DNA of 64,000 bases, from NCBI RefSeq assembly GCF_026153515.1, contig NZ_CP110644.1, forward strand, positions 3,997,501-4,061,500, written 5' to 3'. A program made the translations under genes and the position numbers. Positions 28,390 to 38,580 of this stretch are shown here, one piece after another. Under the pieces are notes generated by a model that was not told where the DNA came from, ran no database searches, and saw only the letters and a list, made by a program, of their open reading frames with translations. Source of the stretch: Pseudomonas sp. KU26590. GTDB lineage: Bacteria > Pseudomonadota > Gammaproteobacteria > Pseudomonadales > Pseudomonadaceae. Every line of letters starts with the position of its first letter. Positions within the stretch are counted from its first letter, which is position 1.

Positions 28390-29729
28390 GTAAAAAGAGC
28401 CGTGTAATGTGGTCAGAGGGCATGTTCCTTCTGCCACAGCACTTCCAGTATCAGGATGAGTTCCACCAGAACCAGCTGGCTCAGGCGACGCTGCGCTCGT
28501 CACCATTTCATTGGGGCGTGCAGCTTCTGGAGGTGGATGAGCAAGCCTTGGTCAACGGAGTGCTGCAACTCAAGCGGCTACAGATGGTTTTCCCGGACGG
28601 CTCGCTTTTTGACGCACCGCAACACGACCCCCTGCCTGCTGCGCGCGATTTGAAAGATGTGCAGCACGGTTCGGAGCTGAAGGTGTATGCGGCGTTGAAA
28701 TTGGCCGAACCGTACAGCGCCAATTACCTCGACGAAGGCGAAGAGCGCAAAGGTGCGCGTCGATACCGTAAAGCCTTTGATATGTTGCCTGATATCAACG
28801 AAGGCGAGCTGGAAAACGAAATCACCAGCCTGCGACTCAATGTGGTGCTGCTGATCGATGGTGATTCACTCGATGGCTACAGCTATTGCCCTCTGACCTT
28901 GTTACAGCGCAATAACATTAATGGATTTAGCCTGGATACTCAGTTCATTCATCCTGCCCTGCACATCGGGTCGCATGAGACGTTGCTGAAAATTGCCCAG
29001 CGCTTGCTCGCACTTCTGCAGAGCAAGAGCGAAACACTGTCTGGTCGCCGCCGGGAAAGAGCTGACCAGATCGCTGAATTCGGGTCTAGCGATGTCAGCC
29101 TGTTCTGGCTGTTATATACCGTCAATCGCGCGTATCCGGGTCTTGCTCACCTGCTTCAGCACCCGAGGCTGCATCCGGAGCAACTGTATCGCTTTCTGGC
29201 TGAGCTTGCGGGCAGTCTGCTGACTTTTTCCCTGAGTGCGCAGCTCAATGACATCCCTGCCTACGATCATCATGATCCCGCCGCTTCGATGATAAAGCTC
29301 GACAGGCTGGTTCGCGAACTGCTCAACAGTGTTGTGCCCAACCAATATATTCCGATCAGCCTCGAACAGACTCGTACGTCCTATTTTGTGGGCCGCCTGA
29401 ACGATCCACGCTTGAGTGAGGCTGACTTTTACATTGCGGTTCATGCAGACATGCCAGGTGCTCAGGTTCTTGAACTGGTACCACGTGCCTTCAAGGTCGG
29501 CTCGCCGGAAGACATTGAAGTAGTGGTCAACACGGCAATGCCGGGGGCGTCGCTCAGTCACTGCGTGCGAACCCCAAATGCCATTCCCGTTCGTCTGGAC
29601 AATCAATACTTCTCGATCGAACCCCATGGCCGGGTCTACGAACGCATGATGAAAGCTAACGCCATCGCGTTCTATGTACCCAGCGCATTTAAAAATCTCA
29701 AGCTTGAACTGATGGCGGTGCTCAAATGA
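28386..29729 (+). CDS. tssK: T6SS baseplate-membrane connector TssK
   Basis: The protein has 447 residues, the standard length. The N-terminus VMWSEGMFLLPQHFQYQDEF is the family signature. It forms trimers that link the baseplate wedge to TssL and TssM at the inner membrane. The start overlaps the tssJ stop and the end overlaps the tssL start (ATGA), supporting coupled expression. Confidence 0.97.
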   Translation: MSKKSRVMWSEGMFLLPQHFQYQDEFHQNQLAQATLRSSPFHWGVQLLEVDEQALVNGVLQLKRLQMVFPDGSLFDAPQHDPLPAARDLKDVQHGSELKVYAALKLAEPYSANYLDEGEERKGARRYRKAFDMLPDINEGELENEITSLRLNVVLLIDGDSLDGYSYCPLTLLQRNNINGFSLDTQFIHPALHIGSHETLLKIAQRLLALLQSKSETLSGRRRERADQIAEFGSSDVSLFWLLYTVNRAYPGLAHLLQHPRLHPEQLYRFLAELAGSLLTFSLSAQLNDIPAYDHHDPAASMIKLDRLVRELLNSVVPNQYIPISLEQTRTSYFVGRLNDPRLSEADFYIAVHADMPGAQVLELVPRAFKVGSPEDIEVVVNTAMPGASLSHCVRTPNAIPVRLDNQYFSIEPHGRVYERMMKANAIAFYVPSAFKNLKLELMAVLK

Positions 29730-30439
29730 ATGATGCCGTGATGCAAGGCGGCGTTACTGCCCCAGCGCAAACACTGACACTCAAGGATATGGTCAAGGAC
29801 TTCATGACCATGGCGCTGATGATCCGTCGCGGAAGCAAGGTACGCGACGTCTCCAGGCTGCGTGCCAGCGTAGACGAATTCTTTCCCGCGCTTGAGCGGG
29901 ATGCGCGTCGCGCCAACTACAGCGTCGAACAGGTCAGGGATGCGCAATACGCGCTATGTGCGTTTCTGGATGAAAGCGTCCTGAATGCCGGACAGAGTGA
30001 AATACGCAATCAGATTGAAGTTAATCCACTGCAATTTCAGTATTTTGGTGTGCATTTGGCTGGTCAGGGTTTCTTCGAGAAACTCGAGACACTACGTACC
30101 GACGTGAAGCGCAACCTTGATGTCCTAGAGGTTTATCACCTGTGCCTGGCACTGGGCTTTGAAGGCAAATACAGCCTCGAGAAAAAAGATCAACTTCGTT
30201 ACGTCGCCAATACCCTGGGGCAGGACATCGCTCGTTACCGAACCCCACGCAAGGCGCTTTCCCCTGATTGGGCACTGCCCGACCAAGTGTCTCAGATGTT
30301 CCGTTATGAAGTCCCCTTATGGCTCTACCTGGTACTCATCGCACTGATATGCGGTGCCGTTTACCTGACCCTGGACTGGCTTCTGGGCAAAGAGGTGGCA
30401 GCACTGGCCGAACAGGTCCGTCAGCTGTTCGGCGTTTAA
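29726..30439 (+). CDS. tssL: T6SS inner-membrane protein TssL (DotU family)
   Basis: The protein has 237 residues: a cytoplasmic DotU domain with ALCAFLDESVLNA and FFEKLETLR, and one C-terminal membrane helix (about residues 203-225). It lacks the OmpA peptidoglycan-binding extension found in long TssL proteins; that domain is instead carried by a separate protein at 35315. It forms the membrane complex with TssM and TssJ. Confidence 0.96.
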   Translation: MNDAVMQGGVTAPAQTLTLKDMVKDFMTMALMIRRGSKVRDVSRLRASVDEFFPALERDARRANYSVEQVRDAQYALCAFLDESVLNAGQSEIRNQIEVNPLQFQYFGVHLAGQGFFEKLETLRTDVKRNLDVLEVYHLCLALGFEGKYSLEKKDQLRYVANTLGQDIARYRTPRKALSPDWALPDQVSQMFRYEVPLWLYLVLIALICGAVYLTLDWLLGKEVAALAEQVRQLFGV

Positions 30440-30466
30440 TTCAGTTACGGATCCGGTCAGGAAGAC

Positions 30467-33400
30467 ATGAAAGCATTATTGCGTTGTTTGAAAAATTTCT
30501 GGTTTGCACTGGCACTCCTGTGGACCGTCGGTTTACTCGCCTGCTGGTTGGCACTCCCGCGCTGGAATTTCACGCGGGAAAACATTTACGTAGCGATGGC
30601 GCTGATCAGCGCCTTCTGCCTGCTGCTTATTGTGCTGCGTCAGTACCGCAGAATTCGCGCCGAACAGAACATCGAAAGCCTGGTGCAACTTGAAGTAGAC
30701 AGGTCGCTAGGAGCCGAGGGCGAGTTTCGTGACCAACACGTACTGCGCGAGCGCCTCAAACACGCGATATCGATGCTGCGCTCATCGCGCTCTGCGGGTG
30801 GCGGAGGAGCATCTGCGCTTTCTGATCTGCCATGGTATCTGGTCGTCGGCATGTCAGCATCGGGCAAAACCTCGCTACTGACACGTTCAGGTCTGTCAGC
30901 GACCATTGCCGGTGCTCAGGCGAGCGGCATGGACAGCGGGACTCAGCACTGCGACTGGTATTTCAGTCCTGACGCAGTCTTGATTGATACTGCGGGCCGT
31001 TACTTGCGCGACGACCAGTCAGCCAGCGAATTCGCCTCGTTCCTCAAGCTACTGCGCAAACAACGCGCCAAACCCGCCGTTAACGGGTTGATTCTGGTGG
31101 TGAGCCTCCCAGAGATTGTCTCTGCCACGTTGGCCGAACGCGAAGCCCTGGCTGCCCGTCTGGTTTCTCGTATCGATGAATACAGCGAGTGCTTGGGCGT
31201 CAACCCTCCGCTTTATCTGATGCTCAGCAAGACAGATCTGCTACCAGGCTTCAACCAGGCTTTCGACGGTATGGACACTGCACAACGCCAGCAGCCTCTG
31301 GGCATGACGTTCGCCTTGTCGGATGTGCGCGCCAAAGGCCTGCGAGCAGTCATGGAAGCCAAGTTTGCCCATTTGCTGGAGAGCGTGCGACACCACGTGG
31401 ATACTCAGCTCATTATCGGGAGCAAAACCGCCAGCGCCGAGCTGCTGCAATTTCCCAATTACTTTGCCGAGCTGTCGACCGTTATATCCGGTTTTCTTGA
31501 CCAGTTTGAACGCTCAGCGCAAGGGCATACGCCTCCCATCGTGCGAGGGGTCTATTTCACCAGCGCCCTGCAGACAGATGAGCAGTTGCCACCTGTCTAT
31601 GAGGATGCTCTTGGAGATTACTACGCGCTTGAGCCCAAAGAGCATCCAATACACAGCGATACACGTAGAAAGACAGGCGACAAGAGCTACTTCATTACTG
31701 AGACATTTCGTCAGGTGGTGTTCCCGGATCGCAACCTGAGCCTTTACTACTCACGCTTGGGTCGTACACGATCTTTGACCCCTGCATTGATCGCGATAGC
31801 GGCTTTGGCAGGTATAGGCTTGATAGCGTGGGAGGCGGTTTCTTATAACAAAAACCGTGAAATGCTGGCGGGCATCGCAAACGAATTGACACAGCTTGAG
31901 ACTGCACCCGATCGGTCAAATCGGTTGCGCTCAGGGCAGGCGATGGAAACATTGCGTGTTTACCTTAGTGAGTTCGAAGGATACGGCAATCACGGCGTAC
32001 CCTTCGCTTTAGGCGCAGGCCTTTACAGCGGCGATGATCTGCTGCTCCCGCTACGTGAGGCGTACCTACAGCAGCTACGCACCCAAGCGCTGGAGCCTAT
32101 TGGCAAGTACTTGCAGGTGCAACTGCGCGAGCTTAACCAGTTTGCCCAGACAGTGGATCGGAGCCCACTGGCGCCGACCGACAAACGTCGCTCGACCAAG
32201 TCCCCGCTAAAAAAACCGGCAAAAACACCGAGCATCAGCGCGCTGACAGCGGCTGTCAGACTTCCGCGTAACAGCGCAGATCTGACCGGACAGCTACGCT
32301 CGGGAATCAACGAAGCAGGTGAAGCCGGACGTCGCAGAACGCTGGATGCTCTTCGCGATAACGCCAAATCCGAATCAACTACGGATCTTGCCGAAGACAC
32401 CGCACTGACTGCCGGGTTGTCACTGTCGGAAGACAGTCTCAGCCGGCTGACAGAGCAACAAGTGTCTTCAGTGATCAAGGCTTACAGCGCACTTAAACTT
32501 TACTTGATTCTGTCGCGCCCGGATGAACACCGCGATGCCGAATTCGTTGCTGATGAACTTCCTCAAGCCTGGGCACTGGCGGCACAGGCAGAGGGCCAGG
32601 AGATCAGTCCAGCACTGATTGAAGCCAATACCGCCATGTACGTGCGCTACCTGCAACAAGGCACCGCGCCTGCTCTACGTCGTAACGAGCAGCTGGTGAC
32701 TGAAACGCGCCAGAGCCTGCGTTCGTTTATGATCGCGAGCTCACTTGTGGACCGTGAGTATCTGCGCCTTCAGCTGGAGTCGAGCCGTCAGTTCCCGTCG
32801 CTTACGCTATCGGACATGGTGCCCGCAGCGGGACGCGATCAGTTGTTTTCGGCGGAGGCTGTGCCTGCCATCTACACCCGGCAGGGTTGGGAGGAGTTCA
32901 TGCAACCCGAGTTGATCAAGTTGCTGTCAGGCAATCTGCGAAACGACAGCGACTGGGTACTGGATAGCGAAGGGAGTAATGGCATGGTTCAGAAAGCCAA
33001 CTTCGTTCGTGAACTGATGGCTCGCTACAAGGCCGATTATGCAGAGGCTTGGTACCGGATGCTAAGAGGTGTGGGCGTACGTCATTTCAATGACATGGCT
33101 AATGCTACCGAGCGCCTATCAGTGCTCAGTGACGTACAGAACTCACCGGTAAAAAGCCTGCTACACACGGTGAATCAGAACACCATCTGGGACTTGCCCA
33201 AAGCCAACTCGACCGCTTCACAGAATAAAGCGGATGACGGACTCTGGAGTGGAATCAAAGGCACCTTCAGTACCCAGAGCGAGCAAGCCGAAAGCCTGGT
33301 AGTGACATTGCCCCGTGTCGACGACGGGAGTCTGGCAAAACGCTTCGAACCCGTCGCACGCCTGTTCGCCACGCAAAATGCTGAGGGCGCGGACAGCACG

Positions 33401-34360
33401 GTTATGGACCGGTATCTGGCAGCGTTGCGCAAGCTCAAAGTACGTCTGACCAATATTCAACGATCGCAAGACGTAGGCAAGAACAGCAAGCTGTTGATCA
33501 GTGAAACTCTGGAAGGTCAGCCGTCTGAAGTCACGCAGGTGCGCAATTACATTGAGACCAGCGTCGACACTAGTGAAGGCGGTCTGTCGAGTTCATTGCA
33601 ACGTCTGTTCAACTCGCCACTGCAATATGCGTGGGAAACGCTGCGCGACCCAGCTGGACAACAGATTGCAAAGGCATGGTCGCAGGATGTCGCTCGTCCC
33701 TGGACACAAGTCATGGCCTACCGTTACCCCATCGTGGCTGGCAGTGAGAATGAGGCTTCAGTCAAGGATTTACAGCGATTCGTTGACCCCGAAACCGGTA
33801 TTTTGCCAGCATTCAAGCGCAACGAAATCGGCAACCTGGCTGGAGGGGAAGGCTTGGGCATGGGCACAGGAACTAGCCCTGCTCCACTGGTCAATACGCG
33901 GATGATCGACAGCATCGACAAAGCCAGTTCCGTCGGACAGGTCATCGCAAGTCTGTCTGATCGTGAAAATGGCTTCGAAATCATGCTGGAGCCGTCAGCT
34001 CGTTACACCGACATCATTTTTACCCTTGATGGGCAAGAACAGCATTATCGAAACGGTCGCACCAGTTGGAACAGGTTTTCCTGGCCGGGCACAACCAATG
34101 CGCCTGGAGCACGGTTGGAAGTAGTAACTCTGGAAGGCCAGCGCATCACTGTTTTCGACTACCCAGGCCGGTGGGGCTTGTTGAAGATGAACGACAGTGC
34201 TCGCGTCACCGATCTGGACACGGTTCAGCAACGTTTCAACTGGCAGTCGGCCGCCGGGCCGGTAAGCCTGGTCGTTCGTAACTATGGGGGTGTGAAGATG
34301 ACTGACCTGGCACAGGTCAAATCATTAAGCGTGCTTAACGACTCCGGACAGAAAAACTGA
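30467..34360 (+). CDS. tssM: T6SS inner-membrane protein TssM (IcmF family)
   Basis: The protein has 1297 residues. Two N-terminal helices (about 8-32 and 40-57) precede a cytoplasmic NTPase-like domain with Walker A GMSASGKTS near residue 128 and LIDTAGRYL. A third helix near 440-460 leads to the large periplasmic part, whose C-terminal beta domain (TFTLDGQEQHYRNG-like region) binds TssJ. It is the core of the trans-envelope complex. It lies 27 bases after tssL. Confidence 0.97.
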   Translation: MKALLRCLKNFWFALALLWTVGLLACWLALPRWNFTRENIYVAMALISAFCLLLIVLRQYRRIRAEQNIESLVQLEVDRSLGAEGEFRDQHVLRERLKHAISMLRSSRSAGGGGASALSDLPWYLVVGMSASGKTSLLTRSGLSATIAGAQASGMDSGTQHCDWYFSPDAVLIDTAGRYLRDDQSASEFASFLKLLRKQRAKPAVNGLILVVSLPEIVSATLAEREALAARLVSRIDEYSECLGVNPPLYLMLSKTDLLPGFNQAFDGMDTAQRQQPLGMTFALSDVRAKGLRAVMEAKFAHLLESVRHHVDTQLIIGSKTASAELLQFPNYFAELSTVISGFLDQFERSAQGHTPPIVRGVYFTSALQTDEQLPPVYEDALGDYYALEPKEHPIHSDTRRKTGDKSYFITETFRQVVFPDRNLSLYYSRLGRTRSLTPALIAIAALAGIGLIAWEAVSYNKNREMLAGIANELTQLETAPDRSNRLRSGQAMETLRVYLSEFEGYGNHGVPFALGAGLYSGDDLLLPLREAYLQQLRTQALEPIGKYLQVQLRELNQFAQTVDRSPLAPTDKRRSTKSPLKKPAKTPSISALTAAVRLPRNSADLTGQLRSGINEAGEAGRRRTLDALRDNAKSESTTDLAEDTALTAGLSLSEDSLSRLTEQQVSSVIKAYSALKLYLILSRPDEHRDAEFVADELPQAWALAAQAEGQEISPALIEANTAMYVRYLQQGTAPALRRNEQLVTETRQSLRSFMIASSLVDREYLRLQLESSRQFPSLTLSDMVPAAGRDQLFSAEAVPAIYTRQGWEEFMQPELIKLLSGNLRNDSDWVLDSEGSNGMVQKANFVRELMARYKADYAEAWYRMLRGVGVRHFNDMANATERLSVLSDVQNSPVKSLLHTVNQNTIWDLPKANSTASQNKADDGLWSGIKGTFSTQSEQAESLVVTLPRVDDGSLAKRFEPVARLFATQNAEGADSTVMDRYLAALRKLKVRLTNIQRSQDVGKNSKLLISETLEGQPSEVTQVRNYIETSVDTSEGGLSSSLQRLFNSPLQYAWETLRDPAGQQIAKAWSQDVARPWTQVMAYRYPIVAGSENEASVKDLQRFVDPETGILPAFKRNEIGNLAGGEGLGMGTGTSPAPLVNTRMIDSIDKASSVGQVIASLSDRENGFEIMLEPSARYTDIIFTLDGQEQHYRNGRTSWNRFSWPGTTNAPGARLEVVTLEGQRITVFDYPGRWGLLKMNDSARVTDLDTVQQRFNWQSAAGPVSLVVRNYGGVKMTDLAQVKSLSVLNDSGQKN

Positions 34361-34394
34361 CTATGGCAAGCCATCGCAGAGGGGGCACAGGCTG

Positions 34395-35315
34395 ATGATC
34401 GGATGTTTTGGCAAAGTGCCCGCGAGTGCCGACTTCGTCAGTTTGAACGGAGCCATGCCTGAGGTATGTGAGTTCGATCTGTGGCTACAAAACAGTCTGG
34501 GACGCATGCAGACGCGTGAGGATTGGCGGGAATTGTTTGACGAGTTGCCCGTGTGTTTTTTCTCATACCGCAGTCGCAATGGACAGTGGCTGCTGGGTGG
34601 ATTCATAAGCTCGCAGGACGCCAGCGGCAGACGTTATCCATTTATGGTGTTTCAAAGCATAAAGGTGGATTCGAGCGACCCGTTCATCAATCCGCACACA
34701 TTGTGCGAATTGTTCGCCGGGCAGATCAAACCGCTTCTCATGCAGGGCGCGCAAGGAGCGGATATAGAACAGATTTTTGCTCGACTCAGAACCATGCGTC
34801 TGTGGACCGCCAACGATCTGGATCTCTATCGACGTGTGCATGACAAGTTTCTTATGGACTTTAACCTGCGTGATGTGTCGCGGCCACTGCGACATAGCTA
34901 TCCGGAGTTCGGTACCCAGTCGGGGCTGGCCAGCCTTTACAAACTGCGCACGGCCATGAGGAACAATGAGCCGCCCGCAATAAGCCTGCCTCTGCCAGCA
35001 GAGAGCGGTCTGAAGCGCCCGATGGCTGACTTGTGGTGCACATTTCTATCACGTCTGCGCGGCAAAACGGGCATGCCGGATGTCAGCGTGCTGGTAGACA
35101 GCTTTATGCGTCCGGGACTGCTGTGCTTTCCGTCGCGGGGGAATAGTGAAATGTATCGGATGCTTACCGGTATTGCGGCACCCGAGGATCGCTACAACCT
35201 GCTGGACCCTCTACCGGAACCTGCATCTGCAACCGCCCTGTTGTTGCCTGCCGATCACCTCGCATTGAACGACTTTATTGAGCGCTTTATAGGCGCTCGG
35301 GATGAACAGTATTGA
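34395..35315 (+). CDS. tagF: T6SS-associated protein TagF
   Basis: The protein has 306 residues of the TagF/ImpM (DUF2094) family: the N-terminus IGCFGKVPASADFV is diagnostic, with FFSYRSRNGQWLLGGF following. In P. aeruginosa HSI-I TagF represses assembly after translation by acting on Fha. No Fha or Ser/Thr kinase gene is present here, so its partner may be encoded elsewhere or differ. The stop overlaps the next start. Confidence 0.93.
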   Translation: MIGCFGKVPASADFVSLNGAMPEVCEFDLWLQNSLGRMQTREDWRELFDELPVCFFSYRSRNGQWLLGGFISSQDASGRRYPFMVFQSIKVDSSDPFINPHTLCELFAGQIKPLLMQGAQGADIEQIFARLRTMRLWTANDLDLYRRVHDKFLMDFNLRDVSRPLRHSYPEFGTQSGLASLYKLRTAMRNNEPPAISLPLPAESGLKRPMADLWCTFLSRLRGKTGMPDVSVLVDSFMRPGLLCFPSRGNSEMYRMLTGIAAPEDRYNLLDPLPEPASATALLLPADHLALNDFIERFIGARDEQY

Positions 35316-37810
35316 TGAACAGGCTCAAATATTACTTTCTCAAGTACCAGCCATATGTTCTGGGGATTGCATTCTTCCTGGCCATCTTCCTGGTGTGGTC
35401 GATCGGTGTAGCGATGGGGTTTTCTTCCCTTCACAGCCTGTTGGCCGGGATAGGAGTGTTTCTGTTGCTATCGGCTGGTTATGTCCTTTTTATGGGACGA
35501 AGCCACGCACCTCGCCACGACCTTGAAGCGCTGCTACGTGATGACGCCGATCAGGCCGTGTTGAATTCCAGCCCGCAGGATCGCGAGGAAGTCAGCCTGC
35601 TACGCGAGCGCCTGCTGCAAAGCATCGAGCGCCTGCAGGGCAATTCAGGGAAGAACGCATCCAGTAAAGACGCACTCTATGCCCTGCCTTGGTACTTGGT
35701 AATCGGCCAGCCCGCGTCCGGCAAAAGCACCATGCTGTATCAGTCCGGATTGAATTTTCCCTATGCGGAGCGCGAAGGCGCACGCGTCGCAGGACTAGGC
35801 GGCACTCGCAACTGTGACTGGTTTTTCAGTTCTGAAGCAGTGTTACTGGACACTGCCGGCCGCTATATGGATAACCAGGAAGAGGCTGGCAAATGGCGTG
35901 CGTTTTTAAGTCTGCTTCGACAACACAGGCAACGGCGCCCGCTTAACGGCCTAATCGTCGCAGTGAGTGTAGAAGATGTTCTGAAGTCAACGCCCGACAG
36001 CCTCGATCGTCTTGCCAAGCGCCTGCGCGAACGCATTCAGGAAGCGCATGATCTGCTTGAGCTGCGCCTGCCTATCTATCTGGTGTTCACCAAATGCGAC
36101 CTGATACCAGGCTTCACTCACTTCTATCGTCAGCTCGATAACCAGACTCGTGGCGAAGTAATGGGCAAGACGTTTGCTCACGAAGGTTTCAGGCAGTCCG
36201 ATTGGGCCAAGCGCTTCACCGCGGCAATGGGCGAATTGGTAGACCATTGGCAGCAAATTGCCGATCAGCAATTGGTGCAACAGGACATTCAGCTGACCAG
36301 ACAGGACCCGGCGGCGTATCGCTTCCCTCTGGAACTGACAGCGCTCAAACCATTGCTTGAGACTTTCGTTACCGACTTGCTCAGAGCGAACCCGTATCAG
36401 AGTGCAGAGCTGCTCCGCGGCTTCTATTTCACCAGCGCTCTCGACGCTGACAAGGCCACCCAAGGATTGTATGCACGGCATGTCACCGAGCGCTTCGCGC
36501 TGGAGGACTCGTCAGCCGAGCTGCCTGTATCTGCTCAGGCGCAACCTATTTTCATCAATAGCCTGTTCCAGAAAGTCATTATTCCTGATCAACATCTTGT
36601 GGCGCTGTACACCAGCAATCGCAGCGAAACACGGCGCAAAAGCATATGGGTCGGTGCAGCCACATTGGCAGGCCTGCTTCTCTGCGCAGGCTGGGGAGTT
36701 TCGTATAGCAACAACAAAACAGCTATCCAGACAATCTCCAGCGGTTTGGCCGCAGGGCAGCAAAAAGACGAACAAACCAATGGCCAATACACCCAGTGGC
36801 AGACGCTGGATCAACTGCGACAGACTGCGGCAGACCTCTATGCTCGCCATCATGGCGGCGGAGTGCCTTTGAGTATGCGTTTGGGGCTATACAAGGGTTA
36901 TGACATAGAGCCATTTGTACGCCAGCGATATTTCGCACGTCTTGAAAGCGTAATGCTCAAGCCGACCGCTGATAACCTGACCCGCTCGCTCTACCTGTTG
37001 AGCAGTATCAAGATATATCAGCGCAATGCTCCGACACTGACAACAGTCACCGGAATCGACAGCGTCGAACCCCGCGCGCTGCCGGTGGATAACCGTGCCC
37101 AGTCTGTTGCTACTTTTGGCAAAACCACGCTCGACACTTATCTGATGCTGTCCAAGGCACAACGAGAGCAAGCCGATCCCGCAGTACTCAAAGCGCGTAT
37201 TCCGGACTACTGGTATCCGGCGATCTACAAACAGGTACCCCGCGCCAACGGCATGTCCGCGCAAGCGGCCGGTGAGGTCGATGACTATCAGTTTGCCGGG
37301 CGTCAGATAGCGTTCTATAGCGATCAGATCCGTGAGCTTGACGTACCACGCATTCTCAACAATGCATTCTTGATCTCCAGCTCGCGCAATTACATAAATA
37401 GCCTGCTCTCACAGTCGTTGCGCGCTATCGAAACCATCACGCTGGAGTCCGACACCCTGTTCGCATTTGGCCGCGCGGACTTTCAAAGCCTTGAGCTTGC
37501 CGGGCAACGCCAGTTGAGCGCCATCGCAGGGAAACTGCTGAACACACCGAACGTGGGCAAGATCGTGATCACGGGTCACGCCGACCAGATTGGCGACGCG
37601 CAGAGCAACCTGCAGGTTTCCAAACAGCGTGCGCAAACCATCAAAACCTACCTGGTAGGCAAAGGCCTGCCAAGTGAGCTGGTCGAAGCGGTCGGCGAAG
37701 GTAGCAACAAGCCCTTGGTGCATTGCGACATGCAGATGCCGCGCGCCGAGCTGATTCACTGCCTTGAGCCCAACAGACGAGTGGAAATCGAGGTGCGCGC
37801 GCTTAACTGA
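35315..37810 (+). CDS. TssM-N-terminal/OmpA fusion protein of the T6SS
   Basis: The protein has 831 residues and an unusual combination. The N-terminal half resembles the TssM NTPase region: two membrane helices (about 10-60), Walker A GQPASGKST near 131, LLDTAGRYM, and a third helix near 448. The middle has a short periplasmic part. The last 115 residues form an OmpA-like peptidoglycan-binding domain (ITGHADQIGD, then NRRVEIEV). It lacks the TssJ-binding tail. It probably anchors the membrane complex to the cell wall, supplying what TssL lacks here (inference). The start is the ATG at 35315 overlapping the tagF stop; a TTG one codon earlier is possible. Confidence 0.9.
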   Translation: MNRLKYYFLKYQPYVLGIAFFLAIFLVWSIGVAMGFSSLHSLLAGIGVFLLLSAGYVLFMGRSHAPRHDLEALLRDDADQAVLNSSPQDREEVSLLRERLLQSIERLQGNSGKNASSKDALYALPWYLVIGQPASGKSTMLYQSGLNFPYAEREGARVAGLGGTRNCDWFFSSEAVLLDTAGRYMDNQEEAGKWRAFLSLLRQHRQRRPLNGLIVAVSVEDVLKSTPDSLDRLAKRLRERIQEAHDLLELRLPIYLVFTKCDLIPGFTHFYRQLDNQTRGEVMGKTFAHEGFRQSDWAKRFTAAMGELVDHWQQIADQQLVQQDIQLTRQDPAAYRFPLELTALKPLLETFVTDLLRANPYQSAELLRGFYFTSALDADKATQGLYARHVTERFALEDSSAELPVSAQAQPIFINSLFQKVIIPDQHLVALYTSNRSETRRKSIWVGAATLAGLLLCAGWGVSYSNNKTAIQTISSGLAAGQQKDEQTNGQYTQWQTLDQLRQTAADLYARHHGGGVPLSMRLGLYKGYDIEPFVRQRYFARLESVMLKPTADNLTRSLYLLSSIKIYQRNAPTLTTVTGIDSVEPRALPVDNRAQSVATFGKTTLDTYLMLSKAQREQADPAVLKARIPDYWYPAIYKQVPRANGMSAQAAGEVDDYQFAGRQIAFYSDQIRELDVPRILNNAFLISSSRNYINSLLSQSLRAIETITLESDTLFAFGRADFQSLELAGQRQLSAIAGKLLNTPNVGKIVITGHADQIGDAQSNLQVSKQRAQTIKTYLVGKGLPSELVEAVGEGSNKPLVHCDMQMPRAELIHCLEPNRRVEIEVRALN

Positions 37811-37957
37811 GCCCCACTCGAGATAAAAACGATCGTCATGTGTGCGCCTGCTTCGGCATGCATGGCTTCAAAACGGCCCAGCCATCAAATGGCAGGGTCA
37901 AACACAGGGCGATCCAACACGTGGATCAACGAAAGCCCTTTTAAGGAGAAATGAAAA

Positions 37958-38476
37958 ATGGCATTTGACGCTTTCCTCAAAATTGACGGTATCCCGGGTG
38001 AAAGTCTGGACGACAAGTTCAAGGACTGGATCGAAATCCTGAGCTACACGCACGGTGCTACACAGGCGACCTCGGCTACTGCCAGCTCGTCTGGGGGCGC
38101 ATCTTCCGAGCGCGTTAACCTGAGCGATTTCACGGTGATCAAGTACGTTGACAAGGCTTCTCCAAAAGCCTTCGAGTCATGCTGCAAAGGCCAGCACATC
38201 AAGGAAGTTGTTCTTAACCTGAACCGTGCTGGCGGCGACAAGCTGACCTACATGACCATCACACTGGAAGAAGTAGTGATCTCTTCCGTCACCTTCCTGG
38301 GCAACATGCCTGTGGCTGGTGAAACCAAGGCTGAAAGTGATCTGCCGATGGAAGAGATCAAGTTCAACTTCTCCCGCATCAAGATCGCCTACACCCAGCA
38401 GAAGCGTTCCGATGGCGCAGGCGGCGGTAAAGTTGCTGGCGGCTGGGACCGCTCGCTGAACAAGGTCTACTCCTGA
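37958..38476 (+). CDS. hcp: Hcp tube protein
   Basis: The protein has 172 residues: FDAFLKIDGIPGESLDDKF at the N-terminus and the SFDxxxVTF-like later strand VISSVTFLGN. Hcp hexamers stack into the inner tube and carry or chaperone effectors. A strong AAGGAGAAATG site and a 147-base leader suggest independent high expression. No C-terminal toxin extension is present; the tail is Gly-rich with a final RSLNKVYS. Confidence 0.97.
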   Translation: MAFDAFLKIDGIPGESLDDKFKDWIEILSYTHGATQATSATASSSGGASSERVNLSDFTVIKYVDKASPKAFESCCKGQHIKEVVLNLNRAGGDKLTYMTITLEEVVISSVTFLGNMPVAGETKAESDLPMEEIKFNFSRIKIAYTQQKRSDGAGGGKVAGGWDRSLNKVYS

Positions 38477-38504
38477 GTAAGGCCTCGGGCGACTGAAGTT
38501 GTTC

Positions 38505-38556
38505 GGCCGCCCAATCGAGGGTCCCGCGCTTGAAAAGGCGCGGCGGCCTTCTCTTT
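38505..38556 (+). terminator. probable attenuator between hcp and tssA
   Basis: Nested inverted repeats (GGCCGCC with CGGCC outside, CCGCGC with GCGCGG inside) are followed by a T-rich run TTCTCTTTT. This would reduce read-through so that hcp mRNA exceeds tssA mRNA. Confidence 0.55.
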
Positions 38557-38580
38557 TCACCTTTGAATGCAGAGCCGTCC

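Noticed and set aside
37811..37957. Sigma-54 promoter upstream of hcp
   Set aside because: I looked for the GG-N10-GC spacing and found no acceptable match in the 147-base leader.
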